DNA from: Serratia surfactantfaciens
GTDB lineage: Bacteria; Pseudomonadota; Gammaproteobacteria; Enterobacterales; Enterobacteriaceae
Assembly (NCBI RefSeq): GCF_001642805.2
Contig: NZ_CP016948.1
Coordinates: forward strand, 1,488,001 to 1,552,000
Direction: 5' to 3'
DNA: 64,000 nucleotides
The translations under genes and the position numbers were made by a program. Below the pieces are notes generated by a model. The model was given only the letters and a program-made list of their open reading frames with translations. It was not told where the DNA came from and made no database searches. Shown one piece after another: positions 50,689 through 57,683 of the stretch; the stretch's first letter is position 1, and each line of letters begins with the position of its first letter.

Positions 50689-51891
50689 ATGTACACAGTG
50701 CTCACCGATGCCAAACTCCGCAAGCTTAATGGAAAACCCATCCCAAAACTGATCGAGATGCCTGACGGCGGCGGCCTGTCTATCCGCATAACACCACTTG
50801 GGTTGATTGTCTTCCAGTACCGTTACCGGTACGCAGGTAAGGCGCGTCGCATGACACTTGGAAGTTACGACGAGATTTCGCTCAAAGAAGCGCGCGATAT
50901 GGTTCAAGAAGCCAAACGCGTCCTGGCAGAAGGGAAAGACCCCATCACAGTGAAATCCATGACGCTAGCGGAAATTGCTGGCGCCCCCACAGTAAAAGAC
51001 TGCCTGTCCCATTGGGTTGCCAGCGCACAGGCTCAGCGCCTTGTTAAACTGCAGTACTGGGAGAGAGCTTTCGCCAGGCACATCACGCCTTTTGTTGGCA
51101 GCATGATCGTTGATGAGATGCAGATATCTCACTGGCAGCCAGTTTTCAAAAGGATGCGGGATAGTGGCGCTGAAACGTTCGCAGGAATCATGCTTTCTAA
51201 GATAAAGCAGGTCTTCTCGTATTGCCTACGGACGGAAAAGATTCGCATAAACCCTTTGGCAGCACTACGCATTAGCGACGTAGGAAAACCGGTAGGGACT
51301 GGGAAGCGCTATTTTAGTGATGCTGAGATCGGTAGGTTCTGGCTAACCCTAGAGTCATCCAGGATTTACCATCAGAATAAAATATTCATCAAATTACTTC
51401 TTCTAACTGGGTGTCGTGGTGTTGAGTTGCGGAAAGCAAGGAAGGGGGAGTTTGACTTAAAAAATAGAACGTGGCGTGTTCCTGCAGAACATTCAAAAAC
51501 ACGCCAGCCGTTTGTGAGAGGGCTTTCTGAGGACGCTGTAAAGCTCATTGAGGAGGCAATGGAATTATTCCCTAACATCAACCAACTTTTCCCGCCAGCT
51601 ATCGTGCAAGGCGATCGGCCAATGTCTGCCGGCGTCCTTTTAAACATGGCGGAGCAACTGCGAAATGAGATGGGGGTTTATGACTGGGCTATGCATGACT
51701 TGCGGCGCACGGCAAAAACGAAAATGAGCGAGTTAGGAATAGAGCCCCATGTATCAGAAAAAGTTCTGGGGCATAAACTTGGTGGTGAGATGGCCGTATA
51801 CGACCAGCATTCATATCTGAAAGAGCAGCAAAATGCTCTGGATATCTGGGCTGATCATGTGGCGTCTTGCGTTTCATCAATGAGGCCTTGA
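50689..51891 (+). CDS. Prophage tyrosine integrase (P4/DUF4102-type arm domain)
   Basis: Site-specific recombinase of 400 residues. The N-terminal DUF4102 arm-binding domain reads TDAKLRKLNGKPIPKLIEMPDGGGLSIRITPLG and is followed by a core-binding SAM-like domain and the catalytic domain: Arg243 (TGCRGVELR), His336-x-x-Arg339 (HDLRRT), His362 (LGHKLG), Tyr371 (AVYDQH). All catalytic residues are present, so it should be active. It reads toward the prophage, convergent with the leftward operon; its 3' end overlaps the AlpA-like gene by 37 bp. Confidence 0.93.
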   Translation: MYTVLTDAKLRKLNGKPIPKLIEMPDGGGLSIRITPLGLIVFQYRYRYAGKARRMTLGSYDEISLKEARDMVQEAKRVLAEGKDPITVKSMTLAEIAGAPTVKDCLSHWVASAQAQRLVKLQYWERAFARHITPFVGSMIVDEMQISHWQPVFKRMRDSGAETFAGIMLSKIKQVFSYCLRTEKIRINPLAALRISDVGKPVGTGKRYFSDAEIGRFWLTLESSRIYHQNKIFIKLLLLTGCRGVELRKARKGEFDLKNRTWRVPAEHSKTRQPFVRGLSEDAVKLIEEAMELFPNINQLFPPAIVQGDRPMSAGVLLNMAEQLRNEMGVYDWAMHDLRRTAKTKMSELGIEPHVSEKVLGHKLGGEMAVYDQHSYLKEQQNALDIWADHVASCVSSMRP

Positions 51892-52103
51892 GCGCGGAAA
51901 AAGCGTATCACGTCGCAATATCTATACTGCTCGCCGCCATGGATGGGATTGGTGCCAGGGGCGGGATTAGGGAACGGTGTGCCAGCCTTTTCCCACTGTT
52001 TTTTCCTGCGCCAAAAGGTGGTTCTTGATATACCGCCCAACTGCTGCTGTATACCTTCGCGGGTGATCAATACTGGCTGAATTGGCAGGTTGCTCTTAGT
52101 CAT
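51855..52103 (-). CDS. AlpA/excisionase-like DNA-binding protein
   Basis: 82-residue basic protein with a MerR/AlpA-type winged helix (VLITREGIQQQLGGISRTTFWRRKKQWEKAGTPFPNPAP ... YRYCDVIRFFRAQGLI). Small regulators of this type act as recombination directionality factors or activate integrase in prophages and islands. Its overlap with the integrase gene supports a role as excisionase; that is inference. Confidence 0.7.
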   Translation of the reverse strand: MTKSNLPIQPVLITREGIQQQLGGISRTTFWRRKKQWEKAGTPFPNPAPGTNPIHGGEQYRYCDVIRFFRAQGLIDETQDAT

Positions 52104-52106
52104 GGC

Positions 52107-52349
52107 TTATCTCTCTGTAAAGCGCCCATTAAGCATGCCGATCGTGTAGTTGAATCGCGGCAAAGAAATGCCGAGCAGTTCGACCTGAGCGAAATGCTTC
52201 ATGATGATTGGACGGGATAGGGTGTCGAAAGGGGCTTTGGGGTTTTGCTTAATCGCGGCGTGGAGTTCGTCGTTACAGCGTTTCGTTACTGATCTGAGTG
52301 CGTTTTGCTGAACGCTGCCGGCAGCAATTGCAAGCTGTTTACTGGGCAT
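52107..52349 (-). CDS. Hypothetical prophage protein
   Basis: 80-residue soluble protein (MPSKQLAIAAGSVQQNALRSVTKRCNDELHAAIKQ). ATG 52349 has GGGGGA five bases upstream. It starts inside the 3' end of the preceding chimeric gene (64-bp overlap) and ends 3 bp before the AlpA-like gene. No family recognised. Confidence 0.6.
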   Translation of the reverse strand: MPSKQLAIAAGSVQQNALRSVTKRCNDELHAAIKQNPKAPFDTLSRPIIMKHFAQVELLGISLPRFNYTIGMLNGRFTER

Positions 52350-52741
52350 TGATTCCCCCAATGATCCCAGCCTGGCGCATCACCACGGCTGAATAGTTCG
52401 ATTCGTGACACGTCGCCGTATAGCAGCTCAAGGCGACGGCGGACTTCCCAGGGTTTCGCGCTGTGTTTGCCGAGACAGCTGAACACAACCTGTTTTACTG
52501 ATGCGCTGGCGGGCTCAACGCCTTGGCCGCGAACGGCGAGCATTACGTCTTGGGGGTTGGCGCGAGTGTAGTTGCCGCCATTCAATATCCATTGATTAAC
52601 TGCATTTTCTAAGTATGCTTTAGGATGAGTACGAATTGGTTTGGGAAAACCATGTTTGTTTTGATAATTGTACATTGTTTGTCTGGATGTGATGCCTAGC
52701 TTTCTCATGACATCTATTTCCGCTAATAATTTTATTTCCAT
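52286..52741 (-). CDS. Chimera: AlpA-like head joined to the C-terminal remnant of an MT-A70 adenine methyltransferase
   Basis: 151 residues. The first ~57 form an AlpA-like helix-turn-helix (IKLLAEIDVMRKLGITSRQTMYNYQNKHGFPKPIRTHPKAYLENAVNQWILN). The rest reads as the end of a phage MT-A70 DNA methyltransferase (GGNYTRANPQDVMLAVRG, GKHSAKPWEVRRRLELLYG, RIELFSRGDAPGWDHWGNQ). The catalytic DPPW region and SAM site are missing, so it cannot methylate. The head is AT-rich and the tail GC-rich, with the change near 52570-52580. ATG 52741 has GAGGTGG upstream. Likely a recombination product; the head alone could still bind DNA. Confidence 0.7.
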   Translation of the reverse strand: MEIKLLAEIDVMRKLGITSRQTMYNYQNKHGFPKPIRTHPKAYLENAVNQWILNGGNYTRANPQDVMLAVRGQGVEPASASVKQVVFSCLGKHSAKPWEVRRRLELLYGDVSRIELFSRGDAPGWDHWGNQCPVNSLQLLPAAFSKTHSDQ

Positions 52742-52776
52742 AGACTTTACCACCTCTAACTTTTTGGATGTTAATT

Positions 52777-53529
52777 ATGAATGTTGATATAAAAAGGGAG
52801 TTATCTTTAGTCACTATTGGCACCGCAGTTGCGTATCTTTCGGCTTATTTTTATCAGCTAGGGTTTTTCGCATACTTTAGCGTCCCGCCTGGTTTTGTGT
52901 CAGTGGATATTAATACATTGCTTTTTTCTGCAGTGTTAGTTGTATTTATTCTATACGTGATCCTTGGGCCGTCATTAATTTATTGTGATATTTTTGATGA
53001 AGAAGGAATTACAGAAAAACAAAGGGTGTGTAATTTAATTGCATTTTATCTGCTTTTTTCTGTGATTTACAGTGTTGCATTTTATGCGTTGCAAAGATTG
53101 AACTCTAATGCTAAAGAGTTTGGTGGTGCGATGATGATAATTAAATCCATAACGGCTTCGCTTATTTGGAACGCATTTTCATTAGTGTGTACATATTATA
53201 TTGCAAAGGTTGTTTCTCTTGTGCTAATGCATCCCATGAGAAAATCACAATGCTTTTTCGCTATGAATATAAGTCCAGTCCTCCTTTTTATTGCTTATTT
53301 CGTTGGGGTTAATTATGCTAAGATTGATGTTGCTAAATATAGCTTTGGGAATGATGGTTACTTTGTTGTGACAGAAAATTCAAAAGGAATATTGGTGGCT
53401 AAGTGTGATGCTAATAATGGGGTGTCTTTTAAAAGACTAGAGTCATCTTTTTCTGATATAAAGACTAATACTAATTCCAAAGAGAAGGGTGAAGTTGTTA
53501 ACTGTCTTAAAATTTGGAGAGATAAGTAG
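52777..53529 (+). CDS. AT-rich membrane cargo protein of unknown function (prophage moron candidate)
   Basis: About 250 residues: four hydrophobic segments (TIGTAVAYLSAYFYQLGFFAYF; LLFSAVLVVFILYVILGPSLIY; LIAFYLLFSVIYSVAFYAL; MNISPVLLFIAYFVGV, plus a region near SLIWNAFSLVCTYYIAKVVSLVLM) and a C-terminal soluble tail of about 65 residues rich in Lys and Ser. It runs opposite to all its neighbours and is far more AT-rich than host or prophage. An ATG three codons earlier (52768) is the alternative start. Isolation, strand and base composition suggest horizontally acquired cargo; superinfection exclusion or defence is a guess. Confidence 0.7.
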   Translation: MNVDIKRELSLVTIGTAVAYLSAYFYQLGFFAYFSVPPGFVSVDINTLLFSAVLVVFILYVILGPSLIYCDIFDEEGITEKQRVCNLIAFYLLFSVIYSVAFYALQRLNSNAKEFGGAMMIIKSITASLIWNAFSLVCTYYIAKVVSLVLMHPMRKSQCFFAMNISPVLLFIAYFVGVNYAKIDVAKYSFGNDGYFVVTENSKGILVAKCDANNGVSFKRLESSFSDIKTNTNSKEKGEVVNCLKIWRDK

Positions 53530-53746
53530 CTTCATTTGATTGTCCAACCCAATATTGAGCTACCTTTTCCAGGGCGGAGACGTACTCTTGCGAGTAGAGC
53601 ATCTGTTGGCGGCGTGGATCGTGATATGGATTTGCAGCGTCGATAATGAACATGTACGCACAACGATGCTTGCTTAGGTCGCGCAGCTCTTCGGCGTCAG
53701 TCCACGCCACCGGCTTGCTTAGTTCGCTCAGCTTATTGTCCATCAA
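53507..53746 (-). CDS. Small prophage protein, Ea22-region type
   Basis: 79 residues starting MMDNKLSELSKPVAWTDAEELRDLSKHRCAYMFIIDAANPYHDPRRQQMLYSQEYVSALEKVAQYW. The KPVAWTDAEELRDL opening recurs in early-region phage proteins of enterobacteria. Function unknown. Its start overlaps the stop of the upstream gene by 4 bp; its 3' end overlaps the convergent membrane gene by 23 bp. Confidence 0.6.
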   Translation of the reverse strand: MMDNKLSELSKPVAWTDAEELRDLSKHRCAYMFIIDAANPYHDPRRQQMLYSQEYVSALEKVAQYWVGQSNEATYLSKF

Positions 53747-53967
53747 TCAGCCTCCCGAATTTCAACGCTCAGCACCAGAAGTCGGCCATCTTTCAGCTCG
53801 TAGGTATGGCTGTCACCGGTATGGTAAAGATGCTCAGCAACAGACCGGCGAGCCATTTCAGTTACGTCCGATTTATTACCAACCCAGCGGCCCTTGTCGG
53901 TGTCCAGCGTGCCGTAAAAAATTGCGCCACTCAGCGGGCTGGCGCCCATCGTTTTCACCTTGCTCAT
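53743..53967 (-). CDS. Small prophage protein, DUF7446-like
   Basis: 74 residues (MSKVKTMGASPLSGAIFYGTLDTDKGRWVGNKSDVTEMARRSVAEHLYH). The SPLSG-I-x-G-T and DVTEMARRSVAEHL stretches resemble a small early-phage family that I recall as DUF7446. It is coupled by 4-bp overlaps on both sides. Function unknown. Confidence 0.6.
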   Translation of the reverse strand: MSKVKTMGASPLSGAIFYGTLDTDKGRWVGNKSDVTEMARRSVAEHLYHTGDSHTYELKDGRLLVLSVEIREAD

Positions 53968-54392
53968 AATGCTTTCTCCTGGGCCTCGGCCCGCTCAAAC
54001 CAAAAAACAACCGGAACATCTTTCACTTCAACTAGGCCGAAGCGCTCAGCTGTGCGGAAGTTGACGCTATACGCTCGAGCTCTCTCCGCCTGGGCTGCTA
54101 TCTGTTCGCGGAACGTCTCGAGGCTGTATGTCGTTTTGAACAGGTTGCACGGTGCGCAAGCCGGGTTTAGGTTCTCTATGCAGTCGCGGCTTTCATGACA
54201 GACCTTACCGGTTGCCTTCAGCTTGAATAATCCTTTAGCCGCTGCCGCCATGTCCTGCTCCGATTCACGCATCACTGGTTCGACGTGGTCGGCGTGCCAG
54301 CCTTTCTCTGGCAGTACGCAACCGCAGTAAGCGCACCGGCCACCGAACTTCTCCCTCAATTCTGCGCGCTGTGCCTTAGTCAGCTTTGCCAC
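53964..54392 (-). CDS. HNH endonuclease domain protein
   Basis: 142 residues from GTG 54392, which has GGAGG at good distance. Core: CAYCGCVLPEKGWHADHVEPVMRES and later CIENLNPACAPCNLFKTTYSLETFREQI, i.e. two CxxC pairs around the HxxH/N of an HNH nuclease. Phage HNH proteins act in DNA packaging or as homing or defence nucleases; which one applies is not clear in this early operon. The open frame upstream lies inside the next gene. Confidence 0.72.
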   Translation of the reverse strand: MAKLTKAQRAELREKFGGRCAYCGCVLPEKGWHADHVEPVMRESEQDMAAAAKGLFKLKATGKVCHESRDCIENLNPACAPCNLFKTTYSLETFREQIAAQAERARAYSVNFRTAERFGLVEVKDVPVVFWFERAEAQEKAL

Positions 54393-55107
54393 GCTCCACC
54401 TCCCTAGCGCTGTCACCCACACGACGAAACTCGATAACCCACACCCATGGATTGGCGCTCCAGCTTTCTGCGCCGTAGATGGATTGCCATAACTCACTGA
54501 ATGCCACCTGGTGCATCATGTGTTCGTGACCAGGGGAAACACCGGCTTTCACACCCTCAGCCCTAGCATCCTCTTCGCTGATATCGTTCAGGCGCTCAAC
54601 GCGCACGCCGGTAATTTCCAGCGTGATTCTGCTGGCCCAGCGCGGCATGTGGATTGATGGACGCCATGCGCCTTCGTATTGGGTGTCTCGATCAGGTATC
54701 GACCACAGTCCGTAGTTTCCCGGCTCTTGCCAGCACGAAGCCTTATAAATCCGCGCTGCTTGCTTCTCGTCCCCCTTAATCAGGTTCCCATCCCAATCGA
54801 TAGGACATCCGTCTTCGTTGCCGAGAACGGCGAACGTCTCGCGCACCCACAGCCGATCGCCTACCTGTCCGAATGGGCAGCAATGCTCTTGAAAGAAAAG
54901 GTGGCAATCGGCAATAGGTGAATTGCCAGGCGTGAAGTCAGAAACATGAACCATGCTTTCTAACTTTTTCGCCGAAAACCAAAAGTCTCCAGGCCGTGTT
55001 TCTGATGGCTTCGGTTGAACCTTCATAACCCGCCGCGTCTGGGTCTTGCGGCCGTCGAGAATGGCGCGAACCATCTCGCCGTTGAAAATCACTGGGCGCT
55101 CTTTCAT
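54376..55107 (-). CDS. Phage protein with ASCH/PUA-like fold
   Basis: 243 residues: MKERPVIFNGEMVRAILDGRKTQTRRVMKVQP, GDRLWVRETFAVLG, ARIYKASCWQEPGNYGLWSIPD, MPRWASRITLEITGVRVERLNDISEEDARAEGV, and ANPWVWVIEFRRV. This is the widespread early-phage family often labelled morphogenetic protein; the pattern resembles ASCH/PUA RNA- or base-binding domains. Its real function is unknown. Confidence 0.72.
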   Translation of the reverse strand: MKERPVIFNGEMVRAILDGRKTQTRRVMKVQPKPSETRPGDFWFSAKKLESMVHVSDFTPGNSPIADCHLFFQEHCCPFGQVGDRLWVRETFAVLGNEDGCPIDWDGNLIKGDEKQAARIYKASCWQEPGNYGLWSIPDRDTQYEGAWRPSIHMPRWASRITLEITGVRVERLNDISEEDARAEGVKAGVSPGHEHMMHQVAFSELWQSIYGAESWSANPWVWVIEFRRVGDSAREVERGKAD

Positions 55108-55280
55108 TTGGCCTCCCGCACTGACTTGTTACATTTCTTTCCGATGATTACGCCAAATGCTTTCCCCGCATAAGGCATCCTGATTTGCAGCAGCTCGCAG
55201 ACATTCCAGATAGCAGCAAGAACCCAGCCATGCGGAGTGAACGTCCAGAACTTGCTGATAGGCCATATCCATTTATTCAT
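55104..55280 (-). CDS. Small hypothetical prophage protein
   Basis: 58 residues from ATG 55280 (MNKWIWPISKFWTFTPHGWVLAAIWNVCELLQIRM), with one hydrophobic aromatic-rich stretch that could insert in a membrane. 4-bp overlaps with both neighbours support translation. No family recognised. Confidence 0.55.
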   Translation of the reverse strand: MNKWIWPISKFWTFTPHGWVLAAIWNVCELLQIRMPYAGKAFGVIIGKKCNKSVREAK

Positions 55281-55519
55281 GGTTTTTTCGGGCCTCCATG
55301 ACATGGACAAGCAAGCCCTGGCACATAACCGTCATAACCAGGGGTCAGGTAGCGACGCTGGCCAGTGAATCGGTTTTCTACATATTCACGAGGCAATGGC
55401 AGGCCATAAGCTGGCTCATCGCAGAAGCCTGCTGGGCCTCCGCCGCTCCACATTGGGACAGAGCACTTGCCTACGCCTTCAGCATTCAATTCTTTGTGGT
55501 GCTTGCTTAATGCGCTCAT
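55277..55519 (-). CDS. Small hypothetical prophage protein, Cys-rich
   Basis: 80 residues with two cysteine-containing segments (GKCSVPMWSGGGPAGFCDEPAYGLPLP and GLACPCHGGPKKP) that could bind zinc. Coupled by 4-bp overlaps. Function unknown. Confidence 0.58.
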   Translation of the reverse strand: MSALSKHHKELNAEGVGKCSVPMWSGGGPAGFCDEPAYGLPLPREYVENRFTGQRRYLTPGYDGYVPGLACPCHGGPKKP

Positions 55520-56088
55520 TTGGCCTCCCGCAGCCCATTGGCGTATGCGATTGCGGCTTCAGCTGCAAACATCAGCTTCTTCTCAATGTTGGAACCAGGT
55601 GCTGTTTTTGAGTGCATTTCAGCGATGCGCTCTGCGAGTTCATTAACGCCTTCGATCTTTGCTTCGAGGCGGATAGCTGCAAGTGCTGCGTCAGTGGCTG
55701 GGGTTGCGCCTTCGTCTTCAATAATCTCCGCTACAACGTCATCGTGATAGGTATCAATGTCACTGCGATGGACATCAACGAAATGCCCCTCAACGGTAGA
55801 TTCATGGCCGTGCAAATAGCCAAGATTGAACAGTTTTATGCTGCGTGACTTCAACGCCGCATTCTCCACTGCCAGCGCATTAACTCGATCAGTCTGCTCT
55901 TTGATGGTTTCAGCCATTGTCAGCTTTACCAGCAGCGTTTGGGCGTTGATCTGCCGGCTGCTGGCGAGTTCTGACAATAAGGCTTCATAATCGGAGAATT
56001 TAACGAATTCACCGTGCTCAGATTCGCGGGCAAACGGCGCAAAGCGCGCCGCGTGCATGACGTAATCAGGGTTATATCTCTGAACCAT
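55516..56088 (-). CDS. Ea22-like prophage protein
   Basis: 190 residues from ATG 56088 (MVQRYNPDYVMHAARFAPFARESEHGEFVKFSDYEALLSELASSRQINAQ), with a helical, coiled-coil-like centre (KLTMAETIKEQTDRVNALAVENAALKSRS) and a C-terminal helix (EKKLMFAAEAAIAYANGLREAK). Such central NALAVENAALK and C-terminal motifs are common in modular Ea22-type proteins of lambdoid phages. Function unknown. Confidence 0.65.
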   Translation of the reverse strand: MVQRYNPDYVMHAARFAPFARESEHGEFVKFSDYEALLSELASSRQINAQTLLVKLTMAETIKEQTDRVNALAVENAALKSRSIKLFNLGYLHGHESTVEGHFVDVHRSDIDTYHDDVVAEIIEDEGATPATDAALAAIRLEAKIEGVNELAERIAEMHSKTAPGSNIEKKLMFAAEAAIAYANGLREAK

Positions 56089-56911
56089 CTGGATTCTCCT
56101 TGCCGCTGGTGGAACGGTATTCATCGAGAATGGCGAGCACATCAAGCTGAGTGCCGGCGGGAAGGATGTAGGCGGTCTGGCCGTCGATTTCACGGACTTC
56201 GGCTTGTGCTAAGAGCGTGACGAGCTTGCGGGACTTTGGTGCGCTGAATTTTGGAGCGATAAAGGATTTTGTGACCTTTTTCTTGCCCGCGGCTTTGGCC
56301 TTTTCTACGTCGCCAGCCAGTACCTTGCCAGCTTGCTCGCCATGCTCTTTTACGCGCTCAACAGCGGCATCGACGGCAACAGCGCCATCTTTGACAAGCG
56401 TCTGAACATCGTGATTTGCCTGGGTGAGGGCAAGCAGCTTATCGACCGTGGCACGGCTTTTGCCGACTAGCGCGGCGATCTCATCTGGTGACAGGTTGAA
56501 GCCAGCGAGCTCTTTTACCACCCGCGATTGCTCGTAAGGGGTAAGTGCCAGTTGACTATTGCTGTTCATGATGCGCGCTATGCGCTCCACGTCGCTGCCA
56601 GTAAACGGCATGATTGCTACCCACTCAGCGGGCTTGCCAGCGTCACGACAACGCAGATAGGCGCGGTGCCGGCGGTGGCCCTCAACAATCCATACCCCGC
56701 CATCATCGCGTGGGCGCACTTCCAGAGGCGGGACGGGCTTGCCTTGAAACAGATGGTTAAACAGATCATCGTCGGCGGCCTGCGTGCGCTCATCGTCTAC
56801 GCGTTTGTTGAATCCTTCTTGGACGTGAATGTCTTTCAGTCTGATTAATAGGCCGTTTTTCCCGCGTTTAATAATCTTATCGTCGATAAGCTTGTTGATT
56901 GAGTTAGACAT
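56072..56911 (-). CDS. ParB/Spo0J-like DNA-binding protein
   Basis: 279 residues. The ParB N-terminal domain has PPLEVRPRDDGGVWIVEGHRRHRAYLRCRDAG with the GHRRxxA box used for CTP binding or nuclease activity. A KorB-like helix-turn-helix follows (LTPYEQSRVVKELAGFNLSPDEIAALVGKSRATVDKLLALTQ), then a Lys/Ala-rich linker and a small C-terminal domain. There is no ParA partner, so plasmid-type partition is unlikely; a regulator or nuclease role in the early operon is inferred. Confidence 0.78.
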   Translation of the reverse strand: MSNSINKLIDDKIIKRGKNGLLIRLKDIHVQEGFNKRVDDERTQAADDDLFNHLFQGKPVPPLEVRPRDDGGVWIVEGHRRHRAYLRCRDAGKPAEWVAIMPFTGSDVERIARIMNSNSQLALTPYEQSRVVKELAGFNLSPDEIAALVGKSRATVDKLLALTQANHDVQTLVKDGAVAVDAAVERVKEHGEQAGKVLAGDVEKAKAAGKKKVTKSFIAPKFSAPKSRKLVTLLAQAEVREIDGQTAYILPAGTQLDVLAILDEYRSTSGKENPDGSEI

Positions 56912-56914
56912 TCA

Positions 56915-57058
56915 TTAACTCCAGACCGCGCCGGCAGTCAGCAGGCACAGGGTAAAAATGAGAAGGTAGAAGAGGTGTTTGCCGTGGTGGCGCTTAGGGG
57001 CGAAATCGCCCCCGGTCAGGTCATACTTGTGCTGTATGCGGGCGTTGAGGCTTACCAT
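56915..57058 (-). CDS. Small prophage protein with C-terminal membrane segment
   Basis: 47 residues: a charged N-terminal half with KYDLTGGDFAPKRHHGKH and a hydrophobic C-terminal segment (LFYLLIFTLCLLTAGAVW). It starts inside the last codons of the upstream gene (7-bp overlap) and ends 3 bp before parB, which supports translation in the operon. No family recognised. Confidence 0.55.
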   Translation of the reverse strand: MVSLNARIQHKYDLTGGDFAPKRHHGKHLFYLLIFTLCLLTAGAVWS

Positions 57059-57264
57059 GTTGGCCTCCGCTGCTGGGTGTGCAGGCGTCGCTGCAGTGTT
57101 CTGATGTTCTGGCGGACGACGTACACCGGCGCGCAGGTATCGGAGCAGACGAGGATTCGGACGGCCTTGTATCTGCCGTCTTCATAGCGCTGAATGCTCA
57201 CGGCCTGTTTTGCTACGTCGCGCGTCTGGCCGCAGTGTTCACAGCGTTGTGTAGTGGTTTGCAT
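57052..57264 (-). CDS. Small zinc-ribbon-like prophage protein
   Basis: 70 residues from ATG 57264 with GAGAGG upstream: MQTTTQRCEHCGQTRDVAKQ and RILVCSDTCAPVYVVRQNIRTLQRRL. The CxxC plus CxxxC pattern suggests one zinc site. Function unknown. The large inverted repeat 57286-57382 lies directly upstream of its ribosome binding site. Confidence 0.6.
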   Translation of the reverse strand: MQTTTQRCEHCGQTRDVAKQAVSIQRYEDGRYKAVRILVCSDTCAPVYVVRQNIRTLQRRLHTQQRRPTW

Positions 57265-57285
57265 AACATGTCCTCTCAATGAAAT

Positions 57286-57382
57286 TCACATGGGTAAAGG
57301 CGCTGCCTGAGTTGATGCACGCGCTCGGTTTCCCTACGGTTCCAGCACACTGGAGCAGCGGGCAGCGCCTTTACTGATGTGA
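57286..57382. ncRNA. Candidate structured phage RNA (large inverted repeat, possible C4-like antisense RNA)
   Basis: 22-base arms (57286-57307 and 57361-57382) pair with two mismatches: TCACAT-xx-GTAAAGGCGCTGCC against its complement. The enclosed 53 bases contain a second hairpin TCCAG-CACA-CTGGA (57341-57354) and a CCCTACGG loop. The shape is a long stem with inner hairpins, not a simple terminator. It sits in the leftward operon leader of the zinc-ribbon gene. Class and strand are uncertain; the minus strand is favoured because the operon is transcribed that way. Confidence 0.45.
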
Positions 57383-57451
57383 AAAAAAGAGCCCCGGCGA
57401 GCGGGGCAAAGGATGTGACAAGGGAAGTGGTACTGAGCAGGCTTGTGATTT

Positions 57452-57539
57452 CTCACGCACCTGGTGGCGCATCGAACCGGGGCTTTATACTGTGTAGGTT
57501 AAAAGAGGAACCGGAACGATACGCCACCAGATAAGTGAG
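57452..57539. repeat. Second large inverted repeat in the leftward operon
   Basis: Arms CTCACGCACCTGGTGGCG (57452-57469) and CGCCACCAGATAAGTGAG (57522-57539) pair at about 14 of 18 positions around a 52-base loop. Together with the element at 57286 it fills most of the 57265-57548 gap, where no gene is seen. Purpose unknown. Confidence 0.45.
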
Positions 57540-57548
57540 ACGCCGGCA

Positions 57549-57647
57549 TTAACCGGCGACGTATACGCAGCCTGCTATGGTCACGGCCCACAGGAAAAGG
57601 CCAATAGCGACGCTGTATGTCAGCGCTTTCCATCCGTTTAAGCTCAT
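57549..57647 (-). CDS. 32-residue membrane peptide
   Basis: MSLNGWKALTYSVAIGLFLW then AVTIAGCVYVAG: a single membrane helix with a short polar start. GAGG lies four bases before ATG 57647. Small hydrophobic peptides are common in early phage operons; no family is assigned. Confidence 0.5.
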   Translation of the reverse strand: MSLNGWKALTYSVAIGLFLWAVTIAGCVYVAG

Positions 57648-57683
57648 GATTGCCTCAGTGCGCCCCGTAGGGCGCGGTGGGTG

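Noticed and set aside
57461..57530. tRNA-like 3' end (GGTTCGATGCGCCACCA on the minus strand) inside the second inverted repeat
   Set aside because: The acceptor arms pair, but no 5-bp T stem forms around the TTCGA loop and no anticodon stem-loop of the right size is present, so it is not called a tRNA.
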